A stretch of DNA of 64,000 bases from contig NZ_BMTN01000010.1 of assembly GCF_014649695.1 (NCBI RefSeq), positions 62,001 to 126,000 of the forward strand, written 5' to 3'. The notes under the pieces were generated by a model, which ran no database searches, was not told the origin of the DNA, and worked only from the letters and a program-made list of their open reading frames with translations. This document shows positions 16,263 to 24,607 of this stretch, in pieces. A program made the translations under genes and the position numbers. This DNA comes from Streptomyces kurssanovii (GTDB taxonomy: Bacteria; Actinomycetota; Actinomycetes; Streptomycetales; Streptomycetaceae). Numbering within the stretch: the stretch's first letter is position 1; each line of letters opens with the position of its first letter.

Positions 16263-17289
16263 CCGGCGTCGGGGACGACGCATGTGCCACATGCAGACGG
16301 GGCCGCCCCGTACCGTCCGCGGGGACCGTCCAGACGTCGGTGCCCCGTCCGTCCTCCCGCGGCAGCGCGTACGCGATCGTGTCGTCGTCGAGCCACGCCG
16401 CCTGGTCGTCCACGCCGCGCGTCTCCGCCAGGGGATGCTCGCGCATGGTCCTCAGGTCGAGGACGTGGAGTCGCCACGGCCTGCCCCGGTCGCCGCCGCC
16501 GGTCTTCTTCTTGAAGGCGATCCGCCCGTTGTCCGGTGACAGTGAGGGGCATTCGACGTTCTCGCGCAGGGCCCGCGCCGACCAGGTGCGCATGTCGCCC
16601 TGCACGAGACGGGTGCGTCCCTTGGACGAGACTGTCGCGTAGAAACGGTTGTCGTCGCGGGCGAAGGTGACGCCCCAGTAGTTGACGTCCGGCGCGTGGT
16701 AGCGGCGGCCGTCGACGGTGAGGGGGATCTGTTCCATGTTCTTGATCAGGTAACCGGTGCGCAGGTCGAGAATGGAGGTGCGCGTGGAGAAGGACGAGCC
16801 GGCGTACGAGTCCCCCACGGCGAACATCGTCCACGACAGCATGCGTCCGGACGCCGACACCCGGGCCCGGTCGGGGATTCCGGGCAGCGCGACGCGGCGG
16901 GTCTCGCGCAGCCGGCGGTCGAGGACGACCGCGTAGGCGCGGGGCGGTACGCCGGGGCGGCGCTGGAGACACAGCGCGGTGCCGCCCGCCGCGTGGAAGC
17001 GGTCGCAGGAGGGCCCGCCGGTCGTGCGGGGCGCGTCCGGCGCCTGCTCCGCCGTGGGCCGGTGGGCTATGCGGCCGTTTTCTTCCTCAGTGCTGCGGAA
17101 GTACAGCCGGGGACCGGCCAGTTCGAACGATTCCTCCGCCACGGCCGGACCGTCGCCGCGGCCGGACGCGCTCACGGTGTATCCGACAGCGGCGCCGGTC
17201 AGCACCACCGTGGCGAGCACGAGCGCGCCGATCCGCCGACGGGAACCGGGCGTGGACGGACGCGTGGACGGGGGCGGGGGCGGCTTCAT
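16255..17289 (-). CDS. Membrane-anchored PD40 (TolB-like) propeller protein
   Basis: The 344-residue protein starts with a Pro-rich cytoplasmic stretch, one membrane anchor (IGALVLATVVLTGAAVGYTV) and then an external domain. That domain has repeated beta-propeller blades with PD40/TolB-like motifs: RVSASGRMLSWTMF, NVECPSLSPDNGRIAFKKK and VDDQAAWLDDDTIAY. Cysteine pairs (GGPSCDRFHAAGGTALCLQ) suggest an extracytoplasmic disulphide. Its ATG overlaps the stop of the MFS gene (ATGA), so the genes are translationally coupled. A role as surface sensor or partner of the transporter is possible. The true function is unknown. Confidence 0.8.
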   Translation of the reverse strand: MKPPPPPSTRPSTPGSRRRIGALVLATVVLTGAAVGYTVSASGRGDGPAVAEESFELAGPRLYFRSTEEENGRIAHRPTAEQAPDAPRTTGGPSCDRFHAAGGTALCLQRRPGVPPRAYAVVLDRRLRETRRVALPGIPDRARVSASGRMLSWTMFAVGDSYAGSSFSTRTSILDLRTGYLIKNMEQIPLTVDGRRYHAPDVNYWGVTFARDDNRFYATVSSKGRTRLVQGDMRTWSARALRENVECPSLSPDNGRIAFKKKTGGGDRGRPWRLHVLDLRTMREHPLAETRGVDDQAAWLDDDTIAYALPREDGRGTDVWTVPADGTGRPRLHVAHASSPTPVR

Positions 17290-18560
17290 GGCGACTGCCT
17301 TTCCAGTTCCGTACGGGGCAGAACGGCCCGGGCGAGCACCAGGGCGGTGAGCATCGCGGCCGCGGCCGCGGCGAGCGCGGGCCTCGGGCCCCACCACGTC
17401 CACGCGGCGCCGAATCCGGCGGCGGCGATCAGCCGGGCCACCGCCTGGCCGGTCTGGAGCAGCGCGAGGCCGCTCGCCCGCCGGGCAGCGGCCAGCAGGG
17501 GTCCGGCGAGCGCCATCAGCACGCCGTCGGTGGTCGCGTAGAAGGCGCCGACGAGAAGCAGTACGAGGGTGAGGAGAGCCGTGCCGTTGATCGGCGTGAG
17601 CAGCAGCAGGTAGGCGGCGAGCAGGGCCCCGTGCCCGCACAGGAACGGGATCCGGCGGCCCACGCGGTCGGCGAGGCGGCCGGCCGGGACGGCGAGCAGC
17701 AGGTAGACGGCCGCGGCGCCGAGCGGCAGGAGCGGGAACCAGACCACGCCCACATCCAGCCGGCGCTGCAGCAGCAGGTAGACGAACGCGTCGCCGATGG
17801 TCGCCGCGCCGAGCAGCGCGGCGGCGGCGAGTATGCGGCAAAAGGCGGGACTTCGGAGCGGCTCGAGGAGCGAACGGCGGGCGCGGGCGGGGCCCGTGGC
17901 GAGGGTGGGAGTGGGGGCGGGCAGGGTGAAGTGCCCCGGTACCAGCAGGGCCAGCAGCACCACGCCCAGCAGCCCGGTGCAGAAGCTGACGACGAACACC
18001 GCGTCGTAGGCGTCCGCGGTCGCCCACAGCAGCCCGAACGCGGCGAGCGGCCCGAGGAGCGCTCCCGTCGTGTCCATGGCGCGGTGGACGCCGAAGGCCC
18101 GGCCCAGTGTCTCCGGCGGACTGCTGAGCGTGATCATCGCGTCGCGGGGGGCCGTTCTGATGCCCTTGCCGATCCGGTCGGCGGCCAGTGCGGCCGCGAT
18201 GCCTCCGGTCGCGCCGCCCGCGAGCAGCAACCCGAGCCGGGAGAAGGCGGAGAGCGCGTAGCCGGCACCGGCGACGCGTTTGTGCCGGCCGCCCCGGTCG
18301 GCGGCATGGCCGCCGGCGAGCCGTACCAGGGCGGTCACGCCGTTGAACAGGCCGTCGAGGAAGCCGAACTGGAGAGGCGACAGGCCCAGTCCGAGGACGA
18401 AGTAGAGCGGCAGCACGGCGGTGACCATCTCGGAGGAGATGTCGGTGACGAGGCTGACCGCTCCGAGCGCGATCACTGTGCCGGGGACCCGCCGCGCCGC
18501 CCCGGGTCCTGATCCCGGTGCGGGCGGCGTGTCAGGCCGGCCGGTGGTGGCCAGATACAT
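17286..18560 (-). CDS. MFS transporter, middle gene of a three-gene operon
   Basis: This 424-residue permease has about 12 helices. Motif A appears as LAGGHAADRGGRHKRVAGAGY and again as VPAGRLADRVGRRIPF. The signature DRIGKGIRTAPRDAMI in the fourth-fifth helix region is typical of the subgroup that includes proteins annotated as fosmidomycin/efflux-like permeases. Its ATG lies 2 nt after the stop of the secreted phosphoesterase, and its own stop overlaps the start of the PD40 gene. All three are therefore likely made together. It may import or export a product or substrate of the phosphoesterase; this is inference. Confidence 0.88.
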   Translation of the reverse strand: MYLATTGRPDTPPAPGSGPGAARRVPGTVIALGAVSLVTDISSEMVTAVLPLYFVLGLGLSPLQFGFLDGLFNGVTALVRLAGGHAADRGGRHKRVAGAGYALSAFSRLGLLLAGGATGGIAAALAADRIGKGIRTAPRDAMITLSSPPETLGRAFGVHRAMDTTGALLGPLAAFGLLWATADAYDAVFVVSFCTGLLGVVLLALLVPGHFTLPAPTPTLATGPARARRSLLEPLRSPAFCRILAAAALLGAATIGDAFVYLLLQRRLDVGVVWFPLLPLGAAAVYLLLAVPAGRLADRVGRRIPFLCGHGALLAAYLLLLTPINGTALLTLVLLLVGAFYATTDGVLMALAGPLLAAARRASGLALLQTGQAVARLIAAAGFGAAWTWWGPRPALAAAAAAMLTALVLARAVLPRTELERQSP

Positions 18561-18562
18561 CG

Positions 18563-19912
18563 TCAGTGGCAGGTGTAGGTGGGGCTGGTGTCCTTGACGG
18601 AGCCGTCGGTGCCCACGTAGCTCCAGCGGTACGTCGTGTCGGTGAAGTCCATCTTCAGCACGCCGTACGGGCCGCTGATGCGCTTCTGGCTGTTGGGCTG
18701 GATCTCCTCGATCGCGTAGGGCTCGGCGCCGCCCATTCCGCCGACGATCTGGACGATGCCGTCGGCGGTGGCCCGGCCGGCGGGGTCCTGCGGCGCGAAG
18801 CGCTCGTAGTGGTGGTCGTGGCCGCCGAGGACGAGATCCGCCTTGGCGCGGTACAGGATGTCCCAGACGGGCCTGCCGACGGGGTCGTTGCCGTGTCCGC
18901 CGGAGCTGAAGAGCGGATGGTGCCAGTAGGCAGCGATGCACTTCTTGCCGTTGCGGGCGAGGTCGTCCTTGAGCCAGCTGATCTGGGACGAGTCGTCGAA
19001 GGTGTTGGAGTCGAGGGCGATGAAGTGCCAATTGCCCTCGTCGTAGCTGTAGTAGGGCTTGCCCTGCGGGTAGGCGATGGCGCCGAAGTACTGCTTGTAC
19101 CCCACGAACTCGCCGGCCGGGTCGTACGACTCGTGGTTGCCGGGCACCGGCCTGGTCTTCGACTTGAAGGCGCCCCAGGTCTTGTCGTAGTAGTTGCGGA
19201 AGTCGGAGAGACGGGCGTCGTCGTACTGGTTGTCGCCCATCGTCAGATAGAACTTCGGGTTGATCTGCTGGGCCCTGGCGGCGGTCTTCGGGTGGGCGCA
19301 GGAACTGGAGGAAGCGGTGCACTGGGCGGCGATGTCGCCCGCCGCGACGACGGTGAAGGCGCCGGTCGGCGGTTCGCCGCCGCCGACCGTGCCGTAGACG
19401 TCGACCTCCCAGAGCGAGTAGCCGTACTGGGTGCCGCGTGCGGTGCCGTGGACGCGCAGATAGCGGCCCTTGCCGGCAAGGCCGGTGAACTCGTCCTTAC
19501 CGCCGTCACCCGCGCTCTCCGTGGCGACAGTGGTCCAGGTGGCGCCGTCGGCGGACATCTCGATGCGGTACTGCCGGGCGTAGGCCACCTCCCAGTCGAG
19601 CGTGACCCGGGAGACGGTGGCGGCGCCGCCGAGGTCGACGCTGATCCACTGGGGGTCCTGGCCCTCCGCGGAGGCCCAGCGGGTGGCTGTGTTCCCGTCG
19701 AAGGCGTTGGAGGCGGCGAAGCCGGATCCTTCGAGGGACGAGGCGGTGGCGGTCCGGCCGCGCGAGATGAGGGGGTCCGCGGCGGCGGCATCTGTACCGG
19801 CGGCATCGGCCCTGCCGGGACGGGCGACGAGGACTGCGGCGATCAGCAGCACTACGGCGGAGAGGGCGAGTACCGCGGTCCGGCGTGGTGGGGTGGAGGC
19901 GGTCAGGCGCAT
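18563..19912 (-). CDS. Secreted metallophosphoesterase with discoidin domain
   Basis: The 449-residue precursor has a signal sequence (RRTAVLALSAVVLLIAAVLV). A discoidin/F5-8C carbohydrate-binding domain follows at about residues 45-180 (SNAFDGNTATRWASAEG, WISVDLGG, YLRVHG). The catalytic calcineurin-like domain covers about 200-440: VVAAGDIA, YLTMGDNQYDD, PVPGNHES, AAYWHHPLFSSGGHG and LVLGGHDHHYERF supply the metal ligands. It resembles purple-acid-phosphatase-like and phosphodiesterase-type enzymes. ATG start with GGGAG 6 nt upstream. It heads a three-gene operon. The discoidin domain suggests it acts on or near polymeric sugar. Confidence 0.9.
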   Translation of the reverse strand: MRLTASTPPRRTAVLALSAVVLLIAAVLVARPGRADAAGTDAAAADPLISRGRTATASSLEGSGFAASNAFDGNTATRWASAEGQDPQWISVDLGGAATVSRVTLDWEVAYARQYRIEMSADGATWTTVATESAGDGGKDEFTGLAGKGRYLRVHGTARGTQYGYSLWEVDVYGTVGGGEPPTGAFTVVAAGDIAAQCTASSSSCAHPKTAARAQQINPKFYLTMGDNQYDDARLSDFRNYYDKTWGAFKSKTRPVPGNHESYDPAGEFVGYKQYFGAIAYPQGKPYYSYDEGNWHFIALDSNTFDDSSQISWLKDDLARNGKKCIAAYWHHPLFSSGGHGNDPVGRPVWDILYRAKADLVLGGHDHHYERFAPQDPAGRATADGIVQIVGGMGGAEPYAIEEIQPNSQKRISGPYGVLKMDFTDTTYRWSYVGTDGSVKDTSPTYTCH

Positions 19913-20060
19913 ACCTGGCTCCCTGGACGGGGACGGCGAGAGCTGGACTCCTTGCGACGCGCCGCGCCCGGGCAGGGCTCGGCGTACGGCGGCCGGGTCA
20001 GAGCTCTCGCTGAGCGCGTCACACCCATGGGGTCGGGCGCCGCGCCAAGCCGCTGCCGGG

Positions 20061-20110
20061 ATGGTGGCAAGCGGCCATGCCCCTGTCAATGGTTGTCAGT
20101 AAACTTTCCT
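20061..20110 (-). promoter_or_regulatory. Promoter and operator-like element of the phosphoesterase operon
   Basis: The minus strand has TTGACA at 20084-20089 and CACCAT at 20061-20066 with 17 bp between. Just upstream, AGGAAAGTTTACT at 20098-20110 is an imperfect inverted repeat. It resembles the GGAAA-TTTCC-type elements I recall upstream of secreted hydrolase genes in streptomycetes. The predicted leader is about 140 nt. Confidence 0.5.
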
Positions 20111-20175
20111 TTCAATCATCGGGCTTCCTGTCCGGCCGAGGTTTGCGCCATGCTCCGCCGCGCCAGGGATGGGAC

Positions 20176-21087
20176 ATGCCGAAGACCGCAGCCATGGTGT
20201 CCGAAGAGGTAAGGGAAGCCCTCGATACCGGGGTGCCCGTCGTGGCCCTGGAGTCGACGATCATCGCGCACGGACTGCCGCGTCCCCGCAATCTGGCCGT
20301 CGCGACCGAGCTGGAGGCCCTCGTCCGCGCGGGCGGCGCCGTCCCGGCCACCATCGCCGTGCTCGACGGCGGAGCCCATGTCGGACTCACCAAGGCCGAG
20401 TTGGAACGGGTCGCGGGCGACCCCGGGATGCGCAAGTTCGGCCACCGCGACCTCGCTCCCGCCGTCGCCACGGGCGCGAGCGGCGCGACGACCGTCTCCG
20501 CCACGGCGTTCCTCGCCGGCCTGGCCGGCGTCAGGGTCTTCGCGACCGGCGGTCTGGGCGGCGTGCACCGGGGCTGGACCGAGACCCAGGACGAGTCGGC
20601 GGACCTGAGGCTCCTCGCCCAGGTCGGCATCACGGTGGTCTGCGCGGGCGTGAAGTCGATCCTGGACGTCCCTGCCACCCTGCAGCGGCTGGAGACCCTG
20701 GGGGTGACCGTGATCGGCTACGGGACCGGTCACTTCCCCGGCTTCTACCTGGCCTCCTCCGGCGAACCGGTCGACTGGACCGTCGACTCCCCCGAGGAGG
20801 TCGCCGCCGTGATGCGCGCCAAGGACGCCCTCGCCGAGCCGCACTCCTCGCTGATCGTGGCCAATCCCGTCCCGGTGGAGGAACAGCTGGACCCGGCCCT
20901 GCACGACCGGGTGCTGGCACGGGCGCTCGAGGAGGCGCGCGAAGAGGGCGTCACCGGGCAGGCCGTGACACCGTTCCTCCTCGAGCGGCTGACGCGCTAC
21001 ACCGACGGCGCGTCCCTCGAGGCCAACCTGGCCGCCGTGCGCGGCAATGTCCGGCTCGCGGCACGGATCGCAGCGGCATACGCATGA
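20176..21087 (+). CDS. psuG: Pseudouridine-5'-phosphate glycosidase
   Basis: PsuG cleaves the C-C glycosidic bond of pseudouridine 5'-phosphate to uracil and ribose 5-phosphate. The 303 residues carry the family hallmarks: VVALESTIIAHGLPRP near residue 23, TIAVLDGG, HRDLAPAVA, GATTVSATAFLA, VFATGGLGGVHRG, and CAGVKSILDVPATLQRLETLGV, which contains the catalytic Lys. GTGHFPGFYLASSG and LIVANPVP follow. ATG start with AGGGA 6 nt upstream. The stop overlaps the start of the kinase gene by ATGA. The two proteins form the standard degradation pair. Confidence 0.95.
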   Translation: MPKTAAMVSEEVREALDTGVPVVALESTIIAHGLPRPRNLAVATELEALVRAGGAVPATIAVLDGGAHVGLTKAELERVAGDPGMRKFGHRDLAPAVATGASGATTVSATAFLAGLAGVRVFATGGLGGVHRGWTETQDESADLRLLAQVGITVVCAGVKSILDVPATLQRLETLGVTVIGYGTGHFPGFYLASSGEPVDWTVDSPEEVAAVMRAKDALAEPHSSLIVANPVPVEEQLDPALHDRVLARALEEAREEGVTGQAVTPFLLERLTRYTDGASLEANLAAVRGNVRLAARIAAAYA

Positions 21088-21965
21088 CCGGGCTCCTCGT
21101 CGTGGGAGATGTCGTCACCGATGTCGTGGCCCGGTACAGCGCCCCGCTCTCGCACGGCACGGACACCCCCGCCACGATCCGCATCCTGCCCGGCGGCGCC
21201 GGCTCGAACGTGGCGTGCTGGGCGGCGTACCGGGGCTGCCGCGATGTACGACTGCTCGCCCGCGCGGGCGTCGCCGACCTGGAGTGGCACGCGGCGCGGC
21301 TGCGGACCGCGGGCGTGCGGCCGCTGCTCGTGCCCGACGACGAGGTGCCGACCGCGACGGTCGTCGCCCTCGTCGACCGCACCGCGGAGCGGACGTTCCT
21401 CACGGACAGCGGCGCCGTACTGCGGCTGTGCCCGGCCGACTGGTCCCCCGATCTGCTCGAAGGGGTCGGCCACCTGCATCTGTCCGGCTATCTGCTGTTC
21501 TCCGGCACCAGCCGTGCGACGGCGCTCACGGCGATGAGCGCGGCACGGAAGGCAGGCGTCACGGTGAGCATGGATCCGGCCTCCGCGGGCTTCATCCGGG
21601 AACGCGGCGTCGAACGGTTGCTGTCGGACCTCGACGGCGTGGACGTCCTGCTGCCGAACACGGACGAGGCGCGGCTTCTGACCGGTCTGCCCGACCCCGC
21701 CGACGCCGCCGTCAAACTCAGCCGGTCGGTCCCGCTGACCGTGGTGACGCTGGGCGCCGGGGGCGCGCTGGTGGCCGAGGCCGGCACGGTCACCGCTCGC
21801 CTCCCGTCCCGTGCCGCCCAGGTCCTGGACACCACGGGCGCCGGGGACGCCTTCACGGGGGCGTTCCTCGCCGCACGGCTGGCGGGTGCGGACGCCCGTA
21901 CGGCCGCGGAGGAGGGATGCCGGGCCGGAGCGGAGGCCGTGGCGCTGATCGGCGGCCGACCCTGA
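21084..21965 (+). CDS. psuK: PfkB-family kinase, probable pseudouridine kinase
   Basis: The 293-residue kinase is of the ribokinase/PfkB fold. N-terminal LLVVGDVVTDVV and RILPGGAGSNVACWAA bind substrate; MDPASAGF and LLPNTDEARLLTG follow. DTTGAGDAFTGAFLAARL carries the anion hole and the catalytic Asp. It overlaps psuG by 4 bp and should phosphorylate pseudouridine at O5', supplying the PsuG substrate. PfkB specificity cannot be read from sequence alone, so the name depends on context. Confidence 0.88.
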   Translation: MTGLLVVGDVVTDVVARYSAPLSHGTDTPATIRILPGGAGSNVACWAAYRGCRDVRLLARAGVADLEWHAARLRTAGVRPLLVPDDEVPTATVVALVDRTAERTFLTDSGAVLRLCPADWSPDLLEGVGHLHLSGYLLFSGTSRATALTAMSAARKAGVTVSMDPASAGFIRERGVERLLSDLDGVDVLLPNTDEARLLTGLPDPADAAVKLSRSVPLTVVTLGAGGALVAEAGTVTARLPSRAAQVLDTTGAGDAFTGAFLAARLAGADARTAAEEGCRAGAEAVALIGGRP

Positions 21966-21970
21966 GCCGG

Positions 21971-22609
21971 TCAGCCGACAGCCGACCAGGCCGGATGCCG
22001 TGGATCGTCCGCCCGTACGAGGATGTCCGCCGCGTCGCCGGGGCCGATCTCTTCCTCGTACCGGGCGTACGCCGGGAGCGTCCAGCGTTCGCCCTCGTCC
22101 GTCCGGCGCTCCAGCGCGGGCGGAGACAGCCTCAGATGCGTCGTCAGGTCGAACGGGAACCAGTGACCGAGCAGAAAGGGGCCGTGCAGCAACAGCACTC
22201 CGCCGGGCGGCAGTTCTACGTGCGGGCTTCGGGTGGCCCGGTCCGTCGACGGGTCCCACAGATCGGGCAGGACCCGTCCGCTGCCGCCGGCTTCCAGCGG
22301 CCCGAAGACCTCACGCCACAGCGCGCCCGTGTCGAACCAGCCGCTGTAGTAGCTGTCGGGGTCCTCGCGCCCGTACTCGTATCGGAGCGACGCGGGCCGC
22401 AGGAACCCGCCCGTGCCGACGACGACGACACCCCGCCCCCGCACACGCAGCGCTTCGCCGACGAGCTCCGCGAGCTCGCCGGGCCGTGACGCCGGAGCAC
22501 CGTCCACGCCGACCCGCAGCCAGGGGCTGCCGTCGGCGGCGGTCGTTCTCAGAACACGCTCGGCCACGTTCTCGGCCAGCCGCTCCCAGGTGATCGGTTC
22601 GAGTCGCAC
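21971..22609 (-). CDS. Uridine-kinase-like protein lacking a clear P-loop
   Basis: The 212 residues follow the layout of actinobacterial uridine-kinase-like proteins: LRVGVDGAPASRPGELAEL, then RPASLRYEYGREDPDSYYSGWFD, LRREVFGPL-like and LLLHGPFLLG. The first motif sits where the Walker A P-loop is expected but reads GAPASRPG instead of GxxGxGKS/T. ATP binding is therefore doubtful. The gene converges on psuK with only 5 nt between stops, so both neighbours handle nucleosides or look as if they do. Function uncertain. Confidence 0.65.
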   Translation of the reverse strand: MRLEPITWERLAENVAERVLRTTAADGSPWLRVGVDGAPASRPGELAELVGEALRVRGRGVVVVGTGGFLRPASLRYEYGREDPDSYYSGWFDTGALWREVFGPLEAGGSGRVLPDLWDPSTDRATRSPHVELPPGGVLLLHGPFLLGHWFPFDLTTHLRLSPPALERRTDEGERWTLPAYARYEEEIGPGDAADILVRADDPRHPAWSAVG

Positions 22610-22648
22610 ACACCCATCCTCATCGACCGGCCCCGGGGCGACGGCCGG

Positions 22649-22908
22649 CTATCCGGCCGCGCAGTCCGGTGCGTCCTCGTCCACCGAGAGCGGGCTGCCG
22701 GCGGGCAGGAAGTACGTCACGTACAGCACGACCGGCTCGGTGCCGAGGTTGCGCCCGAGATGACGGTGGCGCGCGCCCGCCGGTTCGACCCCACTGCCGG
22801 GGGTCGCGTTCGCGGCGGACGGGACGCCGCCGGCGCCGCGAGGCAGCCCGTCAGTACCAGCGCCGTACGTACGTCGAACCGCTTGCCCGTCACCGTGAAG
22901 CCACGCAT
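22649..22908 (-). pseudogene. Decayed secreted cupin-domain protein
   Basis: An ATG with a good GGAGGGG site opens MRGFTVTGKRFDVRTALVLTGCLAAP, a signal-peptide-like leader. The reading frame then runs into non-homologous Arg/Pro sequence. In another frame the C-terminal end of a cupin is clear: SAANATPGSGV, then directly EPAGARHRHLGRNLGTEPVV, LYVTYFLPAGSPLSVDE, ending in a TAG. I recall intact relatives having about 60 residues of metal-binding barrel between GSGV and EPAG. The gene therefore appears to carry both a frameshift and an internal deletion. Confidence 0.7.
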
Positions 22909-23097
22909 GACCGGTCCCCTCCGAGTCCTCGCTCCGGCAAACGCATCAAGCTATCAGCGGTTACCGGAGGTAGTGCGTCACTGAGGACTTGACGCGTCTC
23001 TCCACTGCGGTGATCTGATTCGCTCGTGCCCGGAGCCGGCGATCAGACCGGCGCTGAGCCGCACCCTCGAACGACATATCAAGTCCGGGAGCACCAC

Positions 23098-23556
23098 ATG
23101 TGGACAGCGCTCATCGCGGTCATCGGCACCTTGCTCGGGTCGGTGGCGACCCACTTCTTCCAACGCCAGACCGCGGAACGCACCGCGGCCCTGACACGGG
23201 CTGAACAGCTGCGCCAGGAGCGGATCTCCGCGTACAGCGCCTTCGCGGGCGCGCTCGTCGACTACCGCCGCGGCCAGAACGACCGCTGGCACCGGGCGCT
23301 GGAGTCGCCGGGCAGCAGCGTCGCCGAAGAGGCCCGCATCGACTCGTACCGGCTGCGCTCGAGTGCCCATCAGGCGCTGATCCGGGTCCAGTTGGTGTGC
23401 GAGGACCCGCAGGCCCTGGCGCTGGCGGCATCCGCGTTCGAGCTCACCAACTGTCTGCACGAGGCACCCGAGGAAGCGGACCGCTCGCTCCGGTCCGAGC
23501 AGGCGCGGGAGACGCTGTCGGAGTTCATCGGCGCGGCGGCGCCGAGCGTGCGCTAG
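23098..23556 (+). CDS. Small membrane-anchored protein of unknown function
   Basis: I do not recognise a named family. The 152-residue product has one N-terminal membrane helix (MWTALIAVIGTLLGSVATHFF). A long Arg/Glu-rich, probably helical cytoplasmic domain follows with heptad-like stretches (RTAALTRAEQLRQERISAYSAFA). Streptomyces genomes often encode such proteins as hypothetical. The ATG has GGGAG 6 nt upstream. Upstream is the decayed cupin gene and downstream a convergent dehydrogenase. Confidence 0.75.
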   Translation: MWTALIAVIGTLLGSVATHFFQRQTAERTAALTRAEQLRQERISAYSAFAGALVDYRRGQNDRWHRALESPGSSVAEEARIDSYRLRSSAHQALIRVQLVCEDPQALALAASAFELTNCLHEAPEEADRSLRSEQARETLSEFIGAAAPSVR

Positions 23557-23603
23557 GGCACGCGCTCTGATCCGGCCCGATCCGGACGACGGCGTCGACG
23601 ACG

Positions 23604-24572
23604 TCAGGAGGGCACGGCAAGGCTACGGACGGGACTGCCCGCGAGGTAGGCGGCGATGTCCTCGACCGCCTCCCCGAAGTACCCCTCGTAGTTGCGGCGG
23701 GTGACGTAGCCGAGGTGGGGCAGGCCGAGGAAGTTCGGTGCCGTGCGCAGCGGATGGCCGGCGGGCAGCGGTTCCTCCTCGAAGACGTCGGCGCCCGCCC
23801 CGGCGATCCAGCCCTCGCGCAGGGCCGCCACGAGCGCCTCCTGATCGACGATCGCGGCCCGTGAGGTGTTGACGAGGTAGGCGGTCCGCCGCATCCGCTT
23901 CAGCTCCCCTGCGCCGATCAGCCCCCGGGTGCGCTCGCCGAGTTGCAGGTGCACGGAGACGAAGTCGCCGGCCTCGAGCAGCTCCCCGAGCGAGCGGGCC
24001 CGCCGGACACCGTGTTCGGCGGCTCTTTCCTCGGTGAGGTTCCGGCTCCATGCCAGGACGTCCATGCCGAAGGCCCGGCCGACCGCGGCGACCTTCGCAC
24101 CGATCCTTCCGAGGCCGAGAAGCGCGAGCGTACGACCGTGCAGGTCCGCTCCGACCGTGGACTGCCACGGGCCCCCGTCGCGCAGGGCGCCGCTCTCCGC
24201 GACCACATGGCGCGCCAGTCCCAGGATGAGCGCCCACGTCAGCTCGGCGGGCGGCTCCGAATTGCTGGCTGTGCCGCACACGGTCACGCCGTTGCGGGCG
24301 GCGGCTTCGAGGTCGATCGACGCGTTGCGCATGCCCGAGGTGATCAGGAGCCGCAGACGTGGCAGCCGGTCGAGAAGGGACGCGGGGAAGGGCGTACGCT
24401 CGCGCATCACGACCAGGATCTCGCAGTCGCCGACCGCGGCGGCCACCTCTTCCTCCGATCCGAAGTGCTCTTGGACTGAGCGCACTTCGACGCTGCCCTC
24501 GAGTGATGACCAGTCGGCCATGGACAGCGCGACATCCTGATAGTCGTCGAGTACGGCACAGTTCAGCGTCAT
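23604..24572 (-). CDS. D-2-hydroxyacid dehydrogenase family protein
   Basis: The 322-residue enzyme has the two-domain formate/glycerate dehydrogenase fold. The NAD-binding glycine motif is LALLGLGRIGAKVAAVGRAFG. Catalytic residues sit in NTSRAAIVD (Arg), DVFEEEPLP (Glu) and GLPHLGYVTRRNYEGYF (His). The N-terminus MTLNCAVLDDYQDVA is typical of the phosphoglycerate-dehydrogenase-like clade in actinobacteria. Substrate unknown; likely a 2-keto acid with NAD(H). It diverges from the DUF2293 gene with 35 nt between starts. Confidence 0.9.
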   Translation of the reverse strand: MTLNCAVLDDYQDVALSMADWSSLEGSVEVRSVQEHFGSEEEVAAAVGDCEILVVMRERTPFPASLLDRLPRLRLLITSGMRNASIDLEAAARNGVTVCGTASNSEPPAELTWALILGLARHVVAESGALRDGGPWQSTVGADLHGRTLALLGLGRIGAKVAAVGRAFGMDVLAWSRNLTEERAAEHGVRRARSLGELLEAGDFVSVHLQLGERTRGLIGAGELKRMRRTAYLVNTSRAAIVDQEALVAALREGWIAGAGADVFEEEPLPAGHPLRTAPNFLGLPHLGYVTRRNYEGYFGEAVEDIAAYLAGSPVRSLAVPS

Positions 24573-24607
24573 GGGATCGGAGCGTATCCGCTGGGTACCA
24601 ACGGGAC

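Noticed and set aside
20116-20904. Minus-strand frame of 262 codons over psuG
   Set aside because: Antisense shadow; psuG has complete family motifs and is coupled to psuK.
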